Assembly (NCBI RefSeq): GCF_029094505.1
Contig: NZ_CP119108.1
Coordinates: 3,038,001 to 3,102,000, forward strand
Source: Microbacterium horticulturae
Lineage (GTDB): Bacteria > Actinomycetota > Actinomycetes > Actinomycetales > Microbacteriaceae
DNA length: 64,000 bases
Direction of reading: 5' to 3'
Shown here: positions 15,621 to 24,895 of the stretch, piece by piece
Position numbering within the stretch: position 1 is the first letter of the stretch
How the letters are laid out: the number at the start of each line of letters is the position of its first letter
The notes under the pieces: model-generated
Databases searched by the model: none
Seen by the model: only the letters and a program-made list of their open reading frames with translations
What the model was told of the DNA's origin: nothing
Made by a program: the position numbers and the translations under genes

Positions 15621-17497
15621 CGCGCGGCCTCGAGCAGGAATCCGCCGAAGAACGCCGTGAGCTCTTCGCGTGCTTCCAGCGGCAGCACGTGCGCGACGTA
15701 CTGGTCGGGGCGCACGATGACGATGGCACCTTCGGGCGCGATACCGCGCGCCGCGAAGATGTCGGCGTCCTCGCCGGTGGCCCAGACCTTCTCCCAGTCC
15801 TGTAGACCCAATGGCCCGGTCCGCGGCAGCAGGATCTCGGGCAGAGCGCCCAGCTCGACGTCGTGATGGTCCGTGCGGAGCACCGCACGCACGTCGATCA
15901 CGCTGTCGACGTCGGCATCCGCCGAGGTGAACCGCGCAGTCGGGGCGTCTGCGGCATCCGTCAGCCACTGCGCCAGCGACCTCAGACGCCGGCCGCCCTC
16001 GTCGCCGAACGCGTAGAGGCGCCAGCGTCCGTCGGCGCGGTGCACGTGGCCGAGTTCGCCACGAGAGGCGTCGGCGACGCGGACGGCCGGTGACGAGTGG
16101 AAGCGGGTGCCGATTTCGAACCCGGATGCCAGAGCCTGGTGCTCGTCGGTTCCGGTGAGCGACGACGGCTCGTACCTCGTCGCGAGCCCCGCGGTGTACC
16201 GCCCCTGCCGGGCGAATTCGGCCTGCATCTGCGCCGCGGTGACACCGCCGCGTTCGGGATGCTCGGGGTCGACGCTCGGCTGAGCGATGAAGTCTGACCA
16301 GAAGCGGTCGAAGTCGATGAGGTCCTTCGCGACCGTCTGCCGTTCGCCCGAGTAGGTGTGCAGCAGCGCGGGTGCCGAGCGACCCTGCAGCACGGCGGCG
16401 AGCTTCCAACCGAGGTTGAACGCGTCTTGCATCGACACATTCATGCCCTGACCGGCCTTCGCCGAGTGAGTGTGGCACGCATCGCCCGCGATGAACACGC
16501 GCGGGGTGCGACCGTCGTCATCCTCGACATCATCGAACCGGTCGGTCAGGCGCTGCCCGACCTCGTAGACGCTCGACCAGGCGACCTGCTTCACGTCGAT
16601 CGCATAGGGATGCAGGATCGCGTTCGCGGTCGCGGTGAGCTGCTCGGCGGTGGTGGCGCGGATCGTGCTGTCGCCGGCCGGAATCTCGCCCAGATCCACG
16701 TAGCAGCGCACCATGTTGCCGCCCTCGCGCGGGATCATCAGCAGGCTGCCCTTGCCGGCCGACTGCACGACGTTCTTGGTGCGCCAGTCGGGAAAGTCGG
16801 TGGTCGCGAGCACGTCCATCACTCCCCACGCGTGGTTCGCGGCATCCCCCGCCAGTTCCCGTCCGATCGCGCTGCGCACTCTGCTGCGCGCCCCGTCGCA
16901 CCCGACCACGTAGTTCGCCCGCACGGTGAACTGCTCGTCGCCGCGCTGCAGCACGACCTCGACCGGGTGATCGTCGCCGCTGCCGACCGTCAGGGTCACG
17001 AAGGAGACGCCGTACTCCGCCTCGAGGCGGCTCGCCGAGCGCGCGGCGTGCTGCAGCAGGAAGTGCTGCATGCGCGCCTGGTTGACGATGACGTGCGGAA
17101 ACTCGCTGAGCCCGTCGGGGGTGTCCTGCACCCAACCGGTGCGCACGATCTTCGAGCGATCGTCGTCGCTCGGACCCCAGAAGCGCACCTCGTTCACCCA
17201 GTACGCCTCGCGCATCAGTTCGTCGGCCAGACCGAACGCCTCGAACATCTCGACCGTGCGGCATGCGACGCCGTCGGCGTGGCCGAGGGCGAGAGGCGCA
17301 TCGCGGCGCTCGACGATGCGGGTGGTGATGTCGGGGAAGGCCGACAGCTGAGCCGCCAGCACCGTGCCGGCGGGGCCCGTGCCGACGATGAGGACGTCGA
17401 CGTCGGAGGGGATGTCGGCGGTGCGGGATGCCGCTTCCGGCGCCGCGGGCTGCAGGTCGGGGTCCCCGGGCCGATACCCGTCGCGGTAGTACTGCAT
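15617..17497 (-). CDS. mobA: 3-hydroxybenzoate 4-monooxygenase-like flavoprotein (MobA/PheA/TfdB family)
   Basis: The protein has 626 residues, the length of MobA-type hydroxylases (about 640). The FAD dinucleotide fold VLIVGTGPAGTVLAAQL lies at about 35-52. The DG segment is VGCDGARSRVR and the GD segment is IAGDACHTHSAKAGQGMN. A C-terminal thioredoxin-like domain (about 440-626) is present as in phenol hydroxylases. ADGVACRTVEMFEAFGL is typical of the MobA branch. It would convert 3-hydroxybenzoate to protocatechuate with NAD(P)H and oxygen, feeding pcaHG next door. Phenol 2-monooxygenase is an alternative. GAAGGAG precedes the ATG. Confidence 0.8.
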   Translation of the reverse strand: MQYYRDGYRPGDPDLQPAAPEAASRTADIPSDVDVLIVGTGPAGTVLAAQLSAFPDITTRIVERRDAPLALGHADGVACRTVEMFEAFGLADELMREAYWVNEVRFWGPSDDDRSKIVRTGWVQDTPDGLSEFPHVIVNQARMQHFLLQHAARSASRLEAEYGVSFVTLTVGSGDDHPVEVVLQRGDEQFTVRANYVVGCDGARSRVRSAIGRELAGDAANHAWGVMDVLATTDFPDWRTKNVVQSAGKGSLLMIPREGGNMVRCYVDLGEIPAGDSTIRATTAEQLTATANAILHPYAIDVKQVAWSSVYEVGQRLTDRFDDVEDDDGRTPRVFIAGDACHTHSAKAGQGMNVSMQDAFNLGWKLAAVLQGRSAPALLHTYSGERQTVAKDLIDFDRFWSDFIAQPSVDPEHPERGGVTAAQMQAEFARQGRYTAGLATRYEPSSLTGTDEHQALASGFEIGTRFHSSPAVRVADASRGELGHVHRADGRWRLYAFGDEGGRRLRSLAQWLTDAADAPTARFTSADADVDSVIDVRAVLRTDHHDVELGALPEILLPRTGPLGLQDWEKVWATGEDADIFAARGIAPEGAIVIVRPDQYVAHVLPLEAREELTAFFGGFLLEAAR

Positions 17498-17542
17498 GCG
17501 ATCTCCTTCGATCCCGACGTGAGGTGCGCTCCTGTGCGCGTG

Positions 17543-17577
17543 TCCACTATATCGTCAGTACCCCAACGATTCTAGTG
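17543..17577. promoter_or_regulatory. Candidate MarR operator before the MobA-like operon
   Basis: On the plus strand CCACTATATCGT and ACGATTCTAGTGG form a long inverted repeat around a 10-base centre; the arms match apart from one inserted base and one mismatch. On the minus strand TATAGT, a good -10, lies inside the arm nearest the gene. Binding by the MarR encoded in the operon would block this promoter. Confidence 0.5.
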
Positions 17578-17599
17578 GGGGATGCCGCAGACCTGTGCG

Positions 17600-17746
17600 A
17601 TTTGGCGAGGTCGTGCCGGATCTCGCCAGGTCGTCTTCGCGCCACGGCCGGCCGAGGTGCGACCTCGCGAGAACACGTACGACCTCGCGAAAACACGTAC
17701 GACCTCGCGAAAACACGTACGACCTCGCGAGAACACGTGCGACCTC
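17600..17746. repeat. Composite 20-bp repeat array, third copy
   Basis: Two reverse-orientation units (GGCGAGGTCGTGCCGGATCT and a variant, about 17604-17640) are followed by five forward units around GTACGACCTCGCGAAAACAC (17656-17746). Unlike the other two copies it lacks a clear central hairpin and a long G-run. It ends only 19 bases before the start of the IclR gene at 17766, so it occupies that gene's promoter region. Confidence 0.8.
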
Positions 17747-17765
17747 GGCGTGAGAGGGTGGGCGC

Positions 17766-18512
17766 ATGGCCAACTCCCCCACCGGCGACTCGGTCACCGA
17801 GCGGCTGCTGCGGGTGCTCGAGACCTTCACGCCGACGCGCACGGTGCAGAGCGCCGCCGAGATCGGGCGGCGCGCGGGTCTGCCCTCATCCACCGTGCAC
17901 CGCTTCATCGGTGAACTCGTCGAGACAGGCCTGCTCGAGCGCGATGAAGACCGGCGCATCCGCGTCGGCATGCGCCTGTGGGAGCTCGCGACGCGCTCCT
18001 CCGCCGCACTGCGTCTGCGCCAGGCGGCGATGCCCGCGATGGAGCGCGTGCAGGCAGCCGTCGGCGAGCACACCCAGCTGGCGATCCTCGAGCAGGACGA
18101 GGCCCTCTTCCTCGAGCGGCTGTCGAGCCGCGATGCCACCTCCAACATCACCCGCATCGCCGGGCGCCTTCCCCTGCACGCGTCGAGTTCGGGACTCGTC
18201 CTGCTCGCGTACGCACCGCCGGACCTGCAGGAACGGGTGCTGGCCGGACCCCTGCACGGGCTGACCCGCGCCACCATCACCGATCCGACGGCTCTGCGCC
18301 GCAAGCTCGCCGAGGTGCGCCGGCTCGGGCATGCCGTGGCCCCCGGATCCATCGAAGATGTCGCGACGGGTCTGGCCGTGCCGGTTCGGGATGCCGCGGG
18401 CCGGTGCGTCGCGGCACTGTCGGTGGTGGTCGCGCGCGATGCGGCGGTCGAGGCGCCGCTTGCCGCGCTGCATCGCGCGGCCCGCGACATCCACTCCACT
18501 CTCGGGGCCTGA
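17766..18512 (+). CDS. IclR-family transcriptional regulator
   Basis: The protein has 248 residues. The helix-turn-helix is at about 25-60 (AAEIGRRAGLPSSTVHRFIGELVETGLLE), and the effector domain carries SNITRIAGRLPLHASSSGLVLLA. It lies 231 bases upstream of pobA on the same strand and is the obvious candidate for a PobR-like regulator, though it lacks the PcaR/PobR opening sequence. GAGAGGGTGGG precedes the ATG. The tandem repeat array at 17600-17746 abuts its start. Ligand unknown. Confidence 0.88.
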   Translation: MANSPTGDSVTERLLRVLETFTPTRTVQSAAEIGRRAGLPSSTVHRFIGELVETGLLERDEDRRIRVGMRLWELATRSSAALRLRQAAMPAMERVQAAVGEHTQLAILEQDEALFLERLSSRDATSNITRIAGRLPLHASSSGLVLLAYAPPDLQERVLAGPLHGLTRATITDPTALRRKLAEVRRLGHAVAPGSIEDVATGLAVPVRDAAGRCVAALSVVVARDAAVEAPLAALHRAARDIHSTLGA

Positions 18513-18743
18513 CGGGGTTCCTGATCCGGCGCCCGCACCCTCGCTGCGATGGCTCTCGCCCGAGGCGAGGAGATCTGCCCGGGCGAGGGCCGATCCACCC
18601 GATTCCATCCTCGCCTCGACAGATCCCCTCGGCTCAGGCGAGGAGCCTTGCCACGACCGGCCGTGACTCCTATTCAACGGGAAGAACAGGCCCTCGGCAT
18701 CTCGCCTCATCCACAATGGGGAGCGAAGTCGAGGGAGACGCAC

Positions 18744-19931
18744 ATGACCACCACCGTCCAGACCCGGGTCGCCATCGTCGGAGCCGGGCCCGCCGGGCTG
18801 CTGCTCGCGCAGTTGCTGCGCAACGCCGGCATCGACTCGATCGTCGTCGACAGCCGCTCGCGCGATGACATCGAGCAGACCATTCGCGCCGGCATCCTCG
18901 AAGAGGGCACCGTCCAGGCTCTCGTGGCCGCCGGGGTCGACACGCACGCGCACCAGGTGGGCATGCGCCACGACGGCATCGAGCTGCGCTTCGACGGCGT
19001 CGGGCACCGCATCGACTTCGCCGACCTCGTCGGTCGGGGCGTATGGCTGTACCCCCAACACCTCGTGCTGCAGGATCTGCTGGCCACCCTCGTCCCGGCT
19101 GGTGCCGACATCCGCTTCGAGCACACGGCGGTGCGCGTCGACGATGTGACGGGCGACCGCCCGCGCGTGGTCGTGACCGACGCCGAGGGCGCCGAGACCG
19201 AGATCGCCGCCGAGATCGTGATCGGCGCCGACGGCTCGCACTCGGTCGTGCGCAAGGCCATGTCCGGGCCGCGCGCCGGCCTGTACCGGGAGTACCCGTT
19301 CGCGTGGTTCGGCATTCTCTGCGAGGCGCCCCCGAGCGCCCCCGAGCTCATCTACAGCAACTCGCCCAACGGCTTCGCGCTGATCAGCCAGCGCAGCGAC
19401 ACCGTACAGCGCATGTACTTTCAGTGCGACCCCGACGTCGACCCCGAGGCCTACACACAGGAGCAGCTATGGGAGACCCTCCAGTCGCGCGTGCCGGGCA
19501 CGACGCTGCACGAGGGGCCGATCTTCCAGTGCGACGTGCTGCAGTTCCGCAGCTTCGTCGCGCGTGAGCTGCGTCGCGATCGCATCGTGCTGGTGGGGGA
19601 TGCTGCGCACACCGTGCCCCCGACAGGCGCGAAGGGCATGAACCTGGCGATCGCCGACGTGCTGCTGCTGGCCGGCGCCCTGCGGGCGTTCCTGCTCGAG
19701 AACGACGCGCGACTGCTCGACGGGTACGAAGAGACGGCCCTGCACCGCATCTGGAAGGCGCAGAACTTCTCGTGGTGGATGACGAGCATGCTGCACCAGA
19801 TGCCCGATGCGTCGGACTTCGACCGGATGCGGCAGCTCGGCGAGCTGCGCAGCGTCACCGACTCGCACGCCGGGCGCACCTACCTCGCCGAGGCGTACAC
19901 GGGCTGGCCGATGGAGCCGATCGGTCGTTGA
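18744..19931 (+). CDS. pobA: 4-hydroxybenzoate 3-monooxygenase
   Basis: The protein has 395 residues, the standard PobA length. It has VAIVGAGPAGLLLAQLL at the N-terminus (FAD), the PobA-specific IRAGILEEGTVQAL, the DG segment VIGADGSHSVVR and the GD segment LVGDAAHTVPPTGAKGMNLA. It hydroxylates 4-hydroxybenzoate to protocatechuate with NAD(P)H. GAGGGAG lies 7 bases before the ATG. The 231-base gap upstream holds no gene; CACAAT near 18712 is a weak -10. The stop codon is provided by the start of an intergenic repeat (GGTCGTTGAGCGAG), so the last few residues may have been set by repeat insertion. Confidence 0.94.
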   Translation: MTTTVQTRVAIVGAGPAGLLLAQLLRNAGIDSIVVDSRSRDDIEQTIRAGILEEGTVQALVAAGVDTHAHQVGMRHDGIELRFDGVGHRIDFADLVGRGVWLYPQHLVLQDLLATLVPAGADIRFEHTAVRVDDVTGDRPRVVVTDAEGAETEIAAEIVIGADGSHSVVRKAMSGPRAGLYREYPFAWFGILCEAPPSAPELIYSNSPNGFALISQRSDTVQRMYFQCDPDVDPEAYTQEQLWETLQSRVPGTTLHEGPIFQCDVLQFRSFVARELRRDRIVLVGDAAHTVPPTGAKGMNLAIADVLLLAGALRAFLLENDARLLDGYEETALHRIWKAQNFSWWMTSMLHQMPDASDFDRMRQLGELRSVTDSHAGRTYLAEAYTGWPMEPIGR

Positions 19932-20074
19932 GCGAGGTGGCGCGAACGTCGTTTCGACTCGCTTCGCTCGCTCAACAGCCGGAAGCAGACACACGCCGGT
20001 CGTTGAGCGAGGCGGCGCAGCCGCCGAGCCGAAACGAGGCGCGTTTCGACTCGCTTCGCTCGCTCAACGACCGG
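19922..20074. repeat. Two tandem copies of the GGTCGTTGAGCGAG palindromic repeat
   Basis: Each copy runs from GGTCGTTGAGCGAG to TTCGCTCGCTCAACGACC or a close variant, with CGTTTCGACTCGCTTCGCTC inside (19922-19982 and 19996-20074). The ends are inverted repeats, so each copy can fold into a long hairpin. From memory, this type of element is very common between genes in Microbacteriaceae and related actinobacteria. It lies between the convergent pobA and peptidase genes and may act as a bidirectional terminator. Confidence 0.8.
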
Positions 20075-20087
20075 GAGCACGCCTCCC

Positions 20088-22001
20088 CTACTCCGCCAGC
20101 CAGGCCGCGTAGGCGTCGAAGGTGTAAGGGCGACCGAGGAAGTCGGCGACGAGGTCGGCGGCATCTCCCGATCCGCCGCGGGCGAGAACGCGGTCGCGGT
20201 AGCGCGACGCCACGTCCGGCGCGAACAGGTCGGCGCGGTCGAAGGCGCTGAACATGTCCTTCGCGATCACGAGCGACCACATGTAGGTGTAGTAGCCCGA
20301 GCTGTATCCATCGAGATGACCGAACGCGCAGTGGAAATGCGTGTCGTCGATGTACGGGAACACCGAGTACTGCGCCTGCGTCTCGCGCACGGTCGTGGTC
20401 AGATCGTCGGGCACCTGCTCGTGGATGCGCAGCGACAGCGCCGCGTAGAACATCTGCGTGCGCGCGTGGAAGCCCTTGCCGAAGTCGTCGGCCGTGCGCA
20501 TGCGCTCGACCAGGTCGGCGGGGATGACCTCACCGGCCTCGTTCGTCGCGAAAGTCGCCAGGACCGCGGCATCCCACGCCCATTCTTCGAGCATCTGGCT
20601 CGGGGCCTCGACGAAGTCCCACTCGGTGGCGACGCCTGAGAAGCGCACCCACTGCTGGTCACCTCCGAGCACGTGGTGAATGAGGTGCCCGAACTCGTGG
20701 AAGAGCGTGACGACCTGACTGTGCTCCATGAGCCCGGTGCCGAAGTTGCACACAAGCACGCCCTCGGGCAGCTGGCGACCGCGCACTCCTGAGACCAGGT
20801 CGAACTGCGCGGCGTGCTTGTACTTGCCCTCGCGCGGGTGCAGGTCGAGGTGGATACGCCCGATCCGCTCGCCGTCGCGCAGCACGTCGTACGAGGCGAC
20901 GTCTTCGTGCCAGGTCGACGCGTCCACGCGCTGCCAGCTCAGGCCGAACAGGCGCCCGGTGACATCGAGCAGTCCCTGACGCACCTTCTCGAACGCGAAG
21001 AACGTGCGCGTCAGCTGCGCATCGACGGCGAACTGCTCCTTGCGGACGAGCTCGGAGTAGTAGGGCACATCGGCCGTGTCGATGTCGGTCGCGCCCGGCA
21101 CGTCTTGCTGCAAACGCTGCAGCAGAACCCTCTTGTCGCGCTGCGCGGCGTCGGCGGCGGCATCCGCGATCCTGTCGATGAATGTGCCGATCGCCCGGCC
21201 GTCGCCGATCATCTTGACCTCGGCGTCGTAGTCGGCCCAGTTAGCGTAGCCGAGCAGCCGCGCGTGCTCGGCGCGCAGCGTGAGCAGGCGGTGCAGCACG
21301 GCATCGTTCTCGGGCCAGGCGATGTTCTGGCGCTCGTGAGTCATGGAACGGCGAGTGGATGCCACGGAGCAGTACGTCGCCAACGGCACCGAGTCGGGAT
21401 AGTCGGTCGAGACGGCGATGAGTCCGTCGTCGTCGGGTTCGTGCGCCGCCATCCAGTCGCTGGGCATGCCGGCCAGCTCTTCGGGCCGCACCCGGATCGT
21501 GCGCACGCCCGCACGGATGTTGCGGCTGAACTCCTGACTGGCCTGCAGCTCTTCCTGCGCAAGCTCGCGCAGGCGCGAGCGCGTGGCCTCGTCTCGGTCG
21601 ACGCCTGCGCGGCGGAAGTCGCGCAGCACCCGCTCGAGCAGCCGCGACGCGTCGGCGTCGAGCCCCGACCCGTCGACCGCGCTGACGATCTCGAACAGCT
21701 CGCGGTCGAGCGCCAGCTCGGTGTGGAAGGCATCGATGCGTTGCTCGGCCTCGTCTGCGGCATCCCGAACCGCCTCGTGAGGATTGGTCTGGGAGGAGAC
21801 GGACGCCGCGGCCGCCGCGTTCGATACGGCGATCTCGATGTCGTTCCAGGCGTTCAGCACGGCGAGCGCGTCGGTCGGCCGGTCGGCGCGCAGCTGTGTG
21901 ACGAGCTCGCGGGCCCGGTCGAGCTGGCCGTCGCACCGGGAGCGGATCCAGTCGAGGGTGTCAGCAGGGGCGGGAAGCGTCAGCGGTTCGGGAGTCGTCA
22001 C
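20088..22001 (-). CDS. M3-family zinc metallopeptidase (peptidyl-dipeptidase or oligopeptidase)
   Basis: The protein has 637 residues. The zinc site HEFGH is at residues 435-439 with the third ligand downstream in DFVEAPSQMLEEW, the exact pattern of thimet oligopeptidase/Dcp/PepF-like M3 enzymes. There is no signal peptide, so it should act on short peptides in the cytoplasm. It starts with GTG at 22001. It is not obviously connected to aromatic catabolism and follows the MFS gene by 61 bases; it may be a housekeeping gene at the border of two catabolic blocks. Confidence 0.9.
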   Translation of the reverse strand: MTTPEPLTLPAPADTLDWIRSRCDGQLDRARELVTQLRADRPTDALAVLNAWNDIEIAVSNAAAAASVSSQTNPHEAVRDAADEAEQRIDAFHTELALDRELFEIVSAVDGSGLDADASRLLERVLRDFRRAGVDRDEATRSRLRELAQEELQASQEFSRNIRAGVRTIRVRPEELAGMPSDWMAAHEPDDDGLIAVSTDYPDSVPLATYCSVASTRRSMTHERQNIAWPENDAVLHRLLTLRAEHARLLGYANWADYDAEVKMIGDGRAIGTFIDRIADAAADAAQRDKRVLLQRLQQDVPGATDIDTADVPYYSELVRKEQFAVDAQLTRTFFAFEKVRQGLLDVTGRLFGLSWQRVDASTWHEDVASYDVLRDGERIGRIHLDLHPREGKYKHAAQFDLVSGVRGRQLPEGVLVCNFGTGLMEHSQVVTLFHEFGHLIHHVLGGDQQWVRFSGVATEWDFVEAPSQMLEEWAWDAAVLATFATNEAGEVIPADLVERMRTADDFGKGFHARTQMFYAALSLRIHEQVPDDLTTTVRETQAQYSVFPYIDDTHFHCAFGHLDGYSSGYYTYMWSLVIAKDMFSAFDRADLFAPDVASRYRDRVLARGGSGDAADLVADFLGRPYTFDAYAAWLAE

Positions 22002-22062
22002 CGGACGAGACTACGTCAGGGCGCCGACAGCGGCGAGCGCGGTCGTTTCCGCTGCAGCTCGC

Positions 22063-23268
22063 TCACCGGGCGGAACCGCGCGCCGGCGTGCGCAGATGCC
22101 GCGCGACGGCAAGACCCGGAAAGAGGAACAGCAGCACGGCCACGAGCTCGACGAGCAGCGGCACGGTCCATGCGCCGGTCGCCTCGTGCAGCGCGCCCAG
22201 CAGCAGCGGACCCGACGCTGCGACCGCGTAGCCCAGCCCCTGCACGATGCCCGAGCGCCCGGCGGTGGTGTGCTCGTCGTCGCCGAACGCATTGATCATG
22301 ATGAAGACGATCGTCACGCCCCCGCCCTGGGCGAGACCGCCGATCACGCACCACGCCAGCCACAGTCCGGGCGCGAACAGAAAGCCGAGGGGCACGGTCA
22401 GCCACCCGATGCCGACGCAGAGGACGCCGATGAGGATCGACGAGCGCAGTGTCACGACGGGCAGGAGCAGGCTGCCGATCATGCCGCCGACCTGGAACAG
22501 CGCCGCGATCGCGCCGGCGGCGCTGCTGCTGAAGCCCTGGTCGCCCAGCAGCGTCGGCAGCCACGCCGTGATCGCGTAGAACGCGAACGCCTGCCCGCAG
22601 AAGGCGGCCGCCAGCAGCCAGGTCGGTCCATGCCGCAGCACCGAGACGCGCGGCGCGTCGGCGTCACGACGGGGGCCTGGCCTCGGGGCGAAGGCCGCAC
22701 GTACGCCGCGCAGACCGACCCAGACCACGAGCGCGATGAGCGCGAACACCGACCACGAGGCGATGGCCCAGCGCCATCCGACCACATCCGACAGCGGCGC
22801 GGTACCGAGCGTCACCGTCATCGTGCCGACGTTGAGCGCGGCCGTGTAGACGCCGGTCATCGTGTGCGCGCGCCGCGCGCTGAACTCACGCGCGATGATG
22901 ATCGGCAGCACGACGTTGCCGATCGTGACGAACGCGCCCAGCACAGCCGTGCCGACCATGGCCATCGCGATGCCGTCGACGGATCGCAGGATGCTGCCCA
23001 GCACGACTCCGCCGAGGGTCAGCGACAGCGCGACATCCGCCCCCGCCCGTCGGATGATCGCGATCGCCAGCGGCGCGCACACGGCGAAGCAGAGCACGGG
23101 GATCGTCGTCAGCAGCCCGATGACGCCGGCGCCGACGCTCAGATCGGCGCCGATCGTGCGCGCGACGGGCGCGACCGAGAGGATCGGGCCGCGCAGCATC
23201 GCCGCCGACAGCACGATCACGACGATGAGCACCGGGAGGGAGCGGGATGCTGCGGGGCGGTCAGGCAT
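22063..23268 (-). CDS. MFS transporter of the CynX/NimT-like type
   Basis: From the ATG at 23268 the protein has 401 residues and about 12 membrane segments. Its LRGPILSVAPVARTIGADL opening segment and short loops fit the CynX/NimT branch of small-anion and metabolite transporters. The ribosome site at 23268 is weak; the frame continues 28 codons further upstream, so the start is uncertain. It lies downstream of MarR on the same strand and opposite the Cou-like operon, and could be its importer or exporter (inference). Confidence 0.8.
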   Translation of the reverse strand: MPDRPAASRSLPVLIVVIVLSAAMLRGPILSVAPVARTIGADLSVGAGVIGLLTTIPVLCFAVCAPLAIAIIRRAGADVALSLTLGGVVLGSILRSVDGIAMAMVGTAVLGAFVTIGNVVLPIIIAREFSARRAHTMTGVYTAALNVGTMTVTLGTAPLSDVVGWRWAIASWSVFALIALVVWVGLRGVRAAFAPRPGPRRDADAPRVSVLRHGPTWLLAAAFCGQAFAFYAITAWLPTLLGDQGFSSSAAGAIAALFQVGGMIGSLLLPVVTLRSSILIGVLCVGIGWLTVPLGFLFAPGLWLAWCVIGGLAQGGGVTIVFIMINAFGDDEHTTAGRSGIVQGLGYAVAASGPLLLGALHEATGAWTVPLLVELVAVLLFLFPGLAVARHLRTPARGSAR

Positions 23269-23381
23269 GATCAGCAACGGTACTCGCGCCCGGCGCGTTT
23301 CACTATCTGCGTAGTGATCGGCGGGCGGGTCGTGGTCGCGCCACCGCGCCATGCACCCACGGGCCGCACCGCCGCGGCGCG

Positions 23382-23843
23382 CTACTCCCCCGCGCCGGCG
23401 AGGCGCCGCAGCAGCGCCGTGAACATCTCAGCCTCTTCAGCGTCGAGCACGGCGAAATGTGCGCGCTGCGCATCCTCGACCGCCGAACGCGCCCGCGCGC
23501 ACGCCTCGCGGCCGGCGTCGGTCGCAACCACGACGTTGACCCGCCGGTCGCGCGGGTCGGGTTCGCGGCGCACCCATCCGCGGCGCTCGAGGTCGTCGAG
23601 CACACTCACGATCTGACTGGGATCGAGCCGCAAGAACTCACTGAGCTCGCGCTGCGTGGGCCGCGCATCGGCGGCGGCGAGCGCGAGCACCGAGTACGAG
23701 CGCACCTTGAGCCCGAGCGGAGAGAGGGAGGCGGTCGCGTCGGCGAGCGAGAGCGCGTTGGCCCGCGCCAGCAGGAACGCCGGGTCGCTGCCGACCGTGG
23801 TCGCCCACAGCGGCGACCTCGTCGTCTGCGTCGTCTCGCCCAT
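23382..23843 (-). CDS. MarR-family regulator, divergent from the Cou-like operon
   Basis: The protein has 153 residues. The winged helix-turn-helix is at about 60-105 (TQRELSEFLRLDPSQIVSVLDDLERRGWVRR) followed by the wing DPRDRRVNVVV. Divergence from the SDR gene across 127 bases with a perfect palindrome (23879-23899) fits autoregulation plus control of that operon. In Rhodococcus jostii the hydroxycinnamate genes are controlled by the MarR protein CouR, which responds to the CoA thioester; the same logic is likely here but not proven. Confidence 0.88.
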   Translation of the reverse strand: MGETTQTTRSPLWATTVGSDPAFLLARANALSLADATASLSPLGLKVRSYSVLALAAADARPTQRELSEFLRLDPSQIVSVLDDLERRGWVRREPDPRDRRVNVVVATDAGREACARARSAVEDAQRAHFAVLDAEEAEMFTALLRRLAGAGE

Positions 23844-23878
23844 TCACCCTCCTCGTGCGCCTATCCTGCCAGAAGGCA

Positions 23879-23912
23879 ATCATTGACAATCTCAATGATC
23901 TGCGATTGCATC
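23879..23912 (+). promoter_or_regulatory. Promoter and perfect MarR-type operator of the Cou-like operon
   Basis: ATCATTGA and TCAATGAT form a perfect 8-base inverted repeat with 5 bases between (23879-23899). A consensus -35 TTGACA (23884-23889) lies within it, and the best -10 at 17-base spacing is TTGCAT (23907-23912). A repressor bound here would cover the -35. It sits midway between the MarR gene and the SDR gene. Confidence 0.6.
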
Positions 23913-23970
23913 GGTGTAGCGCAAGAGCGTTGCATGAGCGCACACGCGCAGCACGAGCGAAGGAGCAGGG

Positions 23971-24888
23971 ATGTCACTCGAGGGCAAGGTCGCCATCGTC
24001 ACCGGATCGGGTCGCGGGCTGGGTCTCGCATACGCGCAGGAACTCGCCCGCCAGGGCGCGGCGGTCGTGGTGAACGACGTCGACGAGAACACCGCGACGG
24101 CGGCCGCGGCATCCATCACCGACAACGGAGGCCGCGCAACGGCCGTCGTCGCGCCGGTCGGCTCCACCGAGACCGCCGAACAACTCGTGCAGGCTGCGGT
24201 CGAGGCGTACGGACGGCTCGACATCCTCGTGACCAACGCGGGAGTGCTGCGCGACAAGGTGCTGTGGAAGATGAACGACGACGACTTCGACACCGTCGTG
24301 AACGTGCACCTGCGCGGCACCTTCACGTGCGTGCGCGCCGCCGCCGCGTACATGCGCGAGAACGAGATCGCCGGACGCATCATCTGCATCGGCTCGCCCG
24401 CCGGCCAGCGCGGCAACTTCGGCCAGACCAACTACTCGGGCGTCAAGGCCGCCATCGTGGGCATGGTGCGCACCTGGTCGATGGAGCTGCGCAAGGCCGG
24501 CATCACCGCGAACGCCGTGATCCCCGTGGCCGCCACCGCGATGACGGCGACCATGCCCTACTTCGCTGCGGCGGTCGAGGCCGAGCAGAAGGGCGAGGCG
24601 ATGCCCCCGTTCTTCCGGCACGACCTGGGCTTCGGCACGGCCGACGACGTCGCCGGGCTCGTCGCGTATCTGGCGTCGGATGCCGCGGCCGGCGTCACCG
24701 GTCAGGCCATCGGCGTCGGCGGCGACCGCCTGCAGGTCTGGTCGCACCCCGAGCCCGTGTTCAGCGCTTACCGCGAGGGCGGCTGGAGCGTCGCCGCACT
24801 CGACGAGGCTTTCGGCGACATCATCGATGCGCATCGCCAGTCGGTGGGCGAGACCTTCCCGCCGCTGCCGGACGAGCTGCAGCGGTAG
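23971..24888 (+). CDS. SDR-family 3-hydroxyacyl-CoA dehydrogenase-like oxidoreductase
   Basis: The protein has 305 residues. The nucleotide site is VTGSGRGLGLAYAQ, followed by NAG and the catalytic YSGVK with serine upstream in CIGSPAG. The sequence resembles the dehydrogenase part of multifunctional enzyme 2 (VLRDKVLWKMNDDDFDTVVNVHLRG). A C-terminal extension of about 50 residues follows the SDR core. In the operon with hydratase, CoA ligase and amidohydrolase it would oxidise the 3-hydroxyacyl-CoA to the 3-oxoacyl-CoA (CouN-like role, inferred). AAGGAG precedes the ATG. Confidence 0.85.
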   Translation: MSLEGKVAIVTGSGRGLGLAYAQELARQGAAVVVNDVDENTATAAAASITDNGGRATAVVAPVGSTETAEQLVQAAVEAYGRLDILVTNAGVLRDKVLWKMNDDDFDTVVNVHLRGTFTCVRAAAAYMRENEIAGRIICIGSPAGQRGNFGQTNYSGVKAAIVGMVRTWSMELRKAGITANAVIPVAATAMTATMPYFAAAVEAEQKGEAMPPFFRHDLGFGTADDVAGLVAYLASDAAAGVTGQAIGVGGDRLQVWSHPEPVFSAYREGGWSVAALDEAFGDIIDAHRQSVGETFPPLPDELQR

Positions 24889-24895
24889 GGCGAGG

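Noticed and set aside
21784..23616. Long plus-strand open frame opposite the peptidase start, MFS and MarR genes
   Set aside because: Composition is Arg/His/Asp-rich with no domain, it spans three well-defined genes, and it has no ribosome site.
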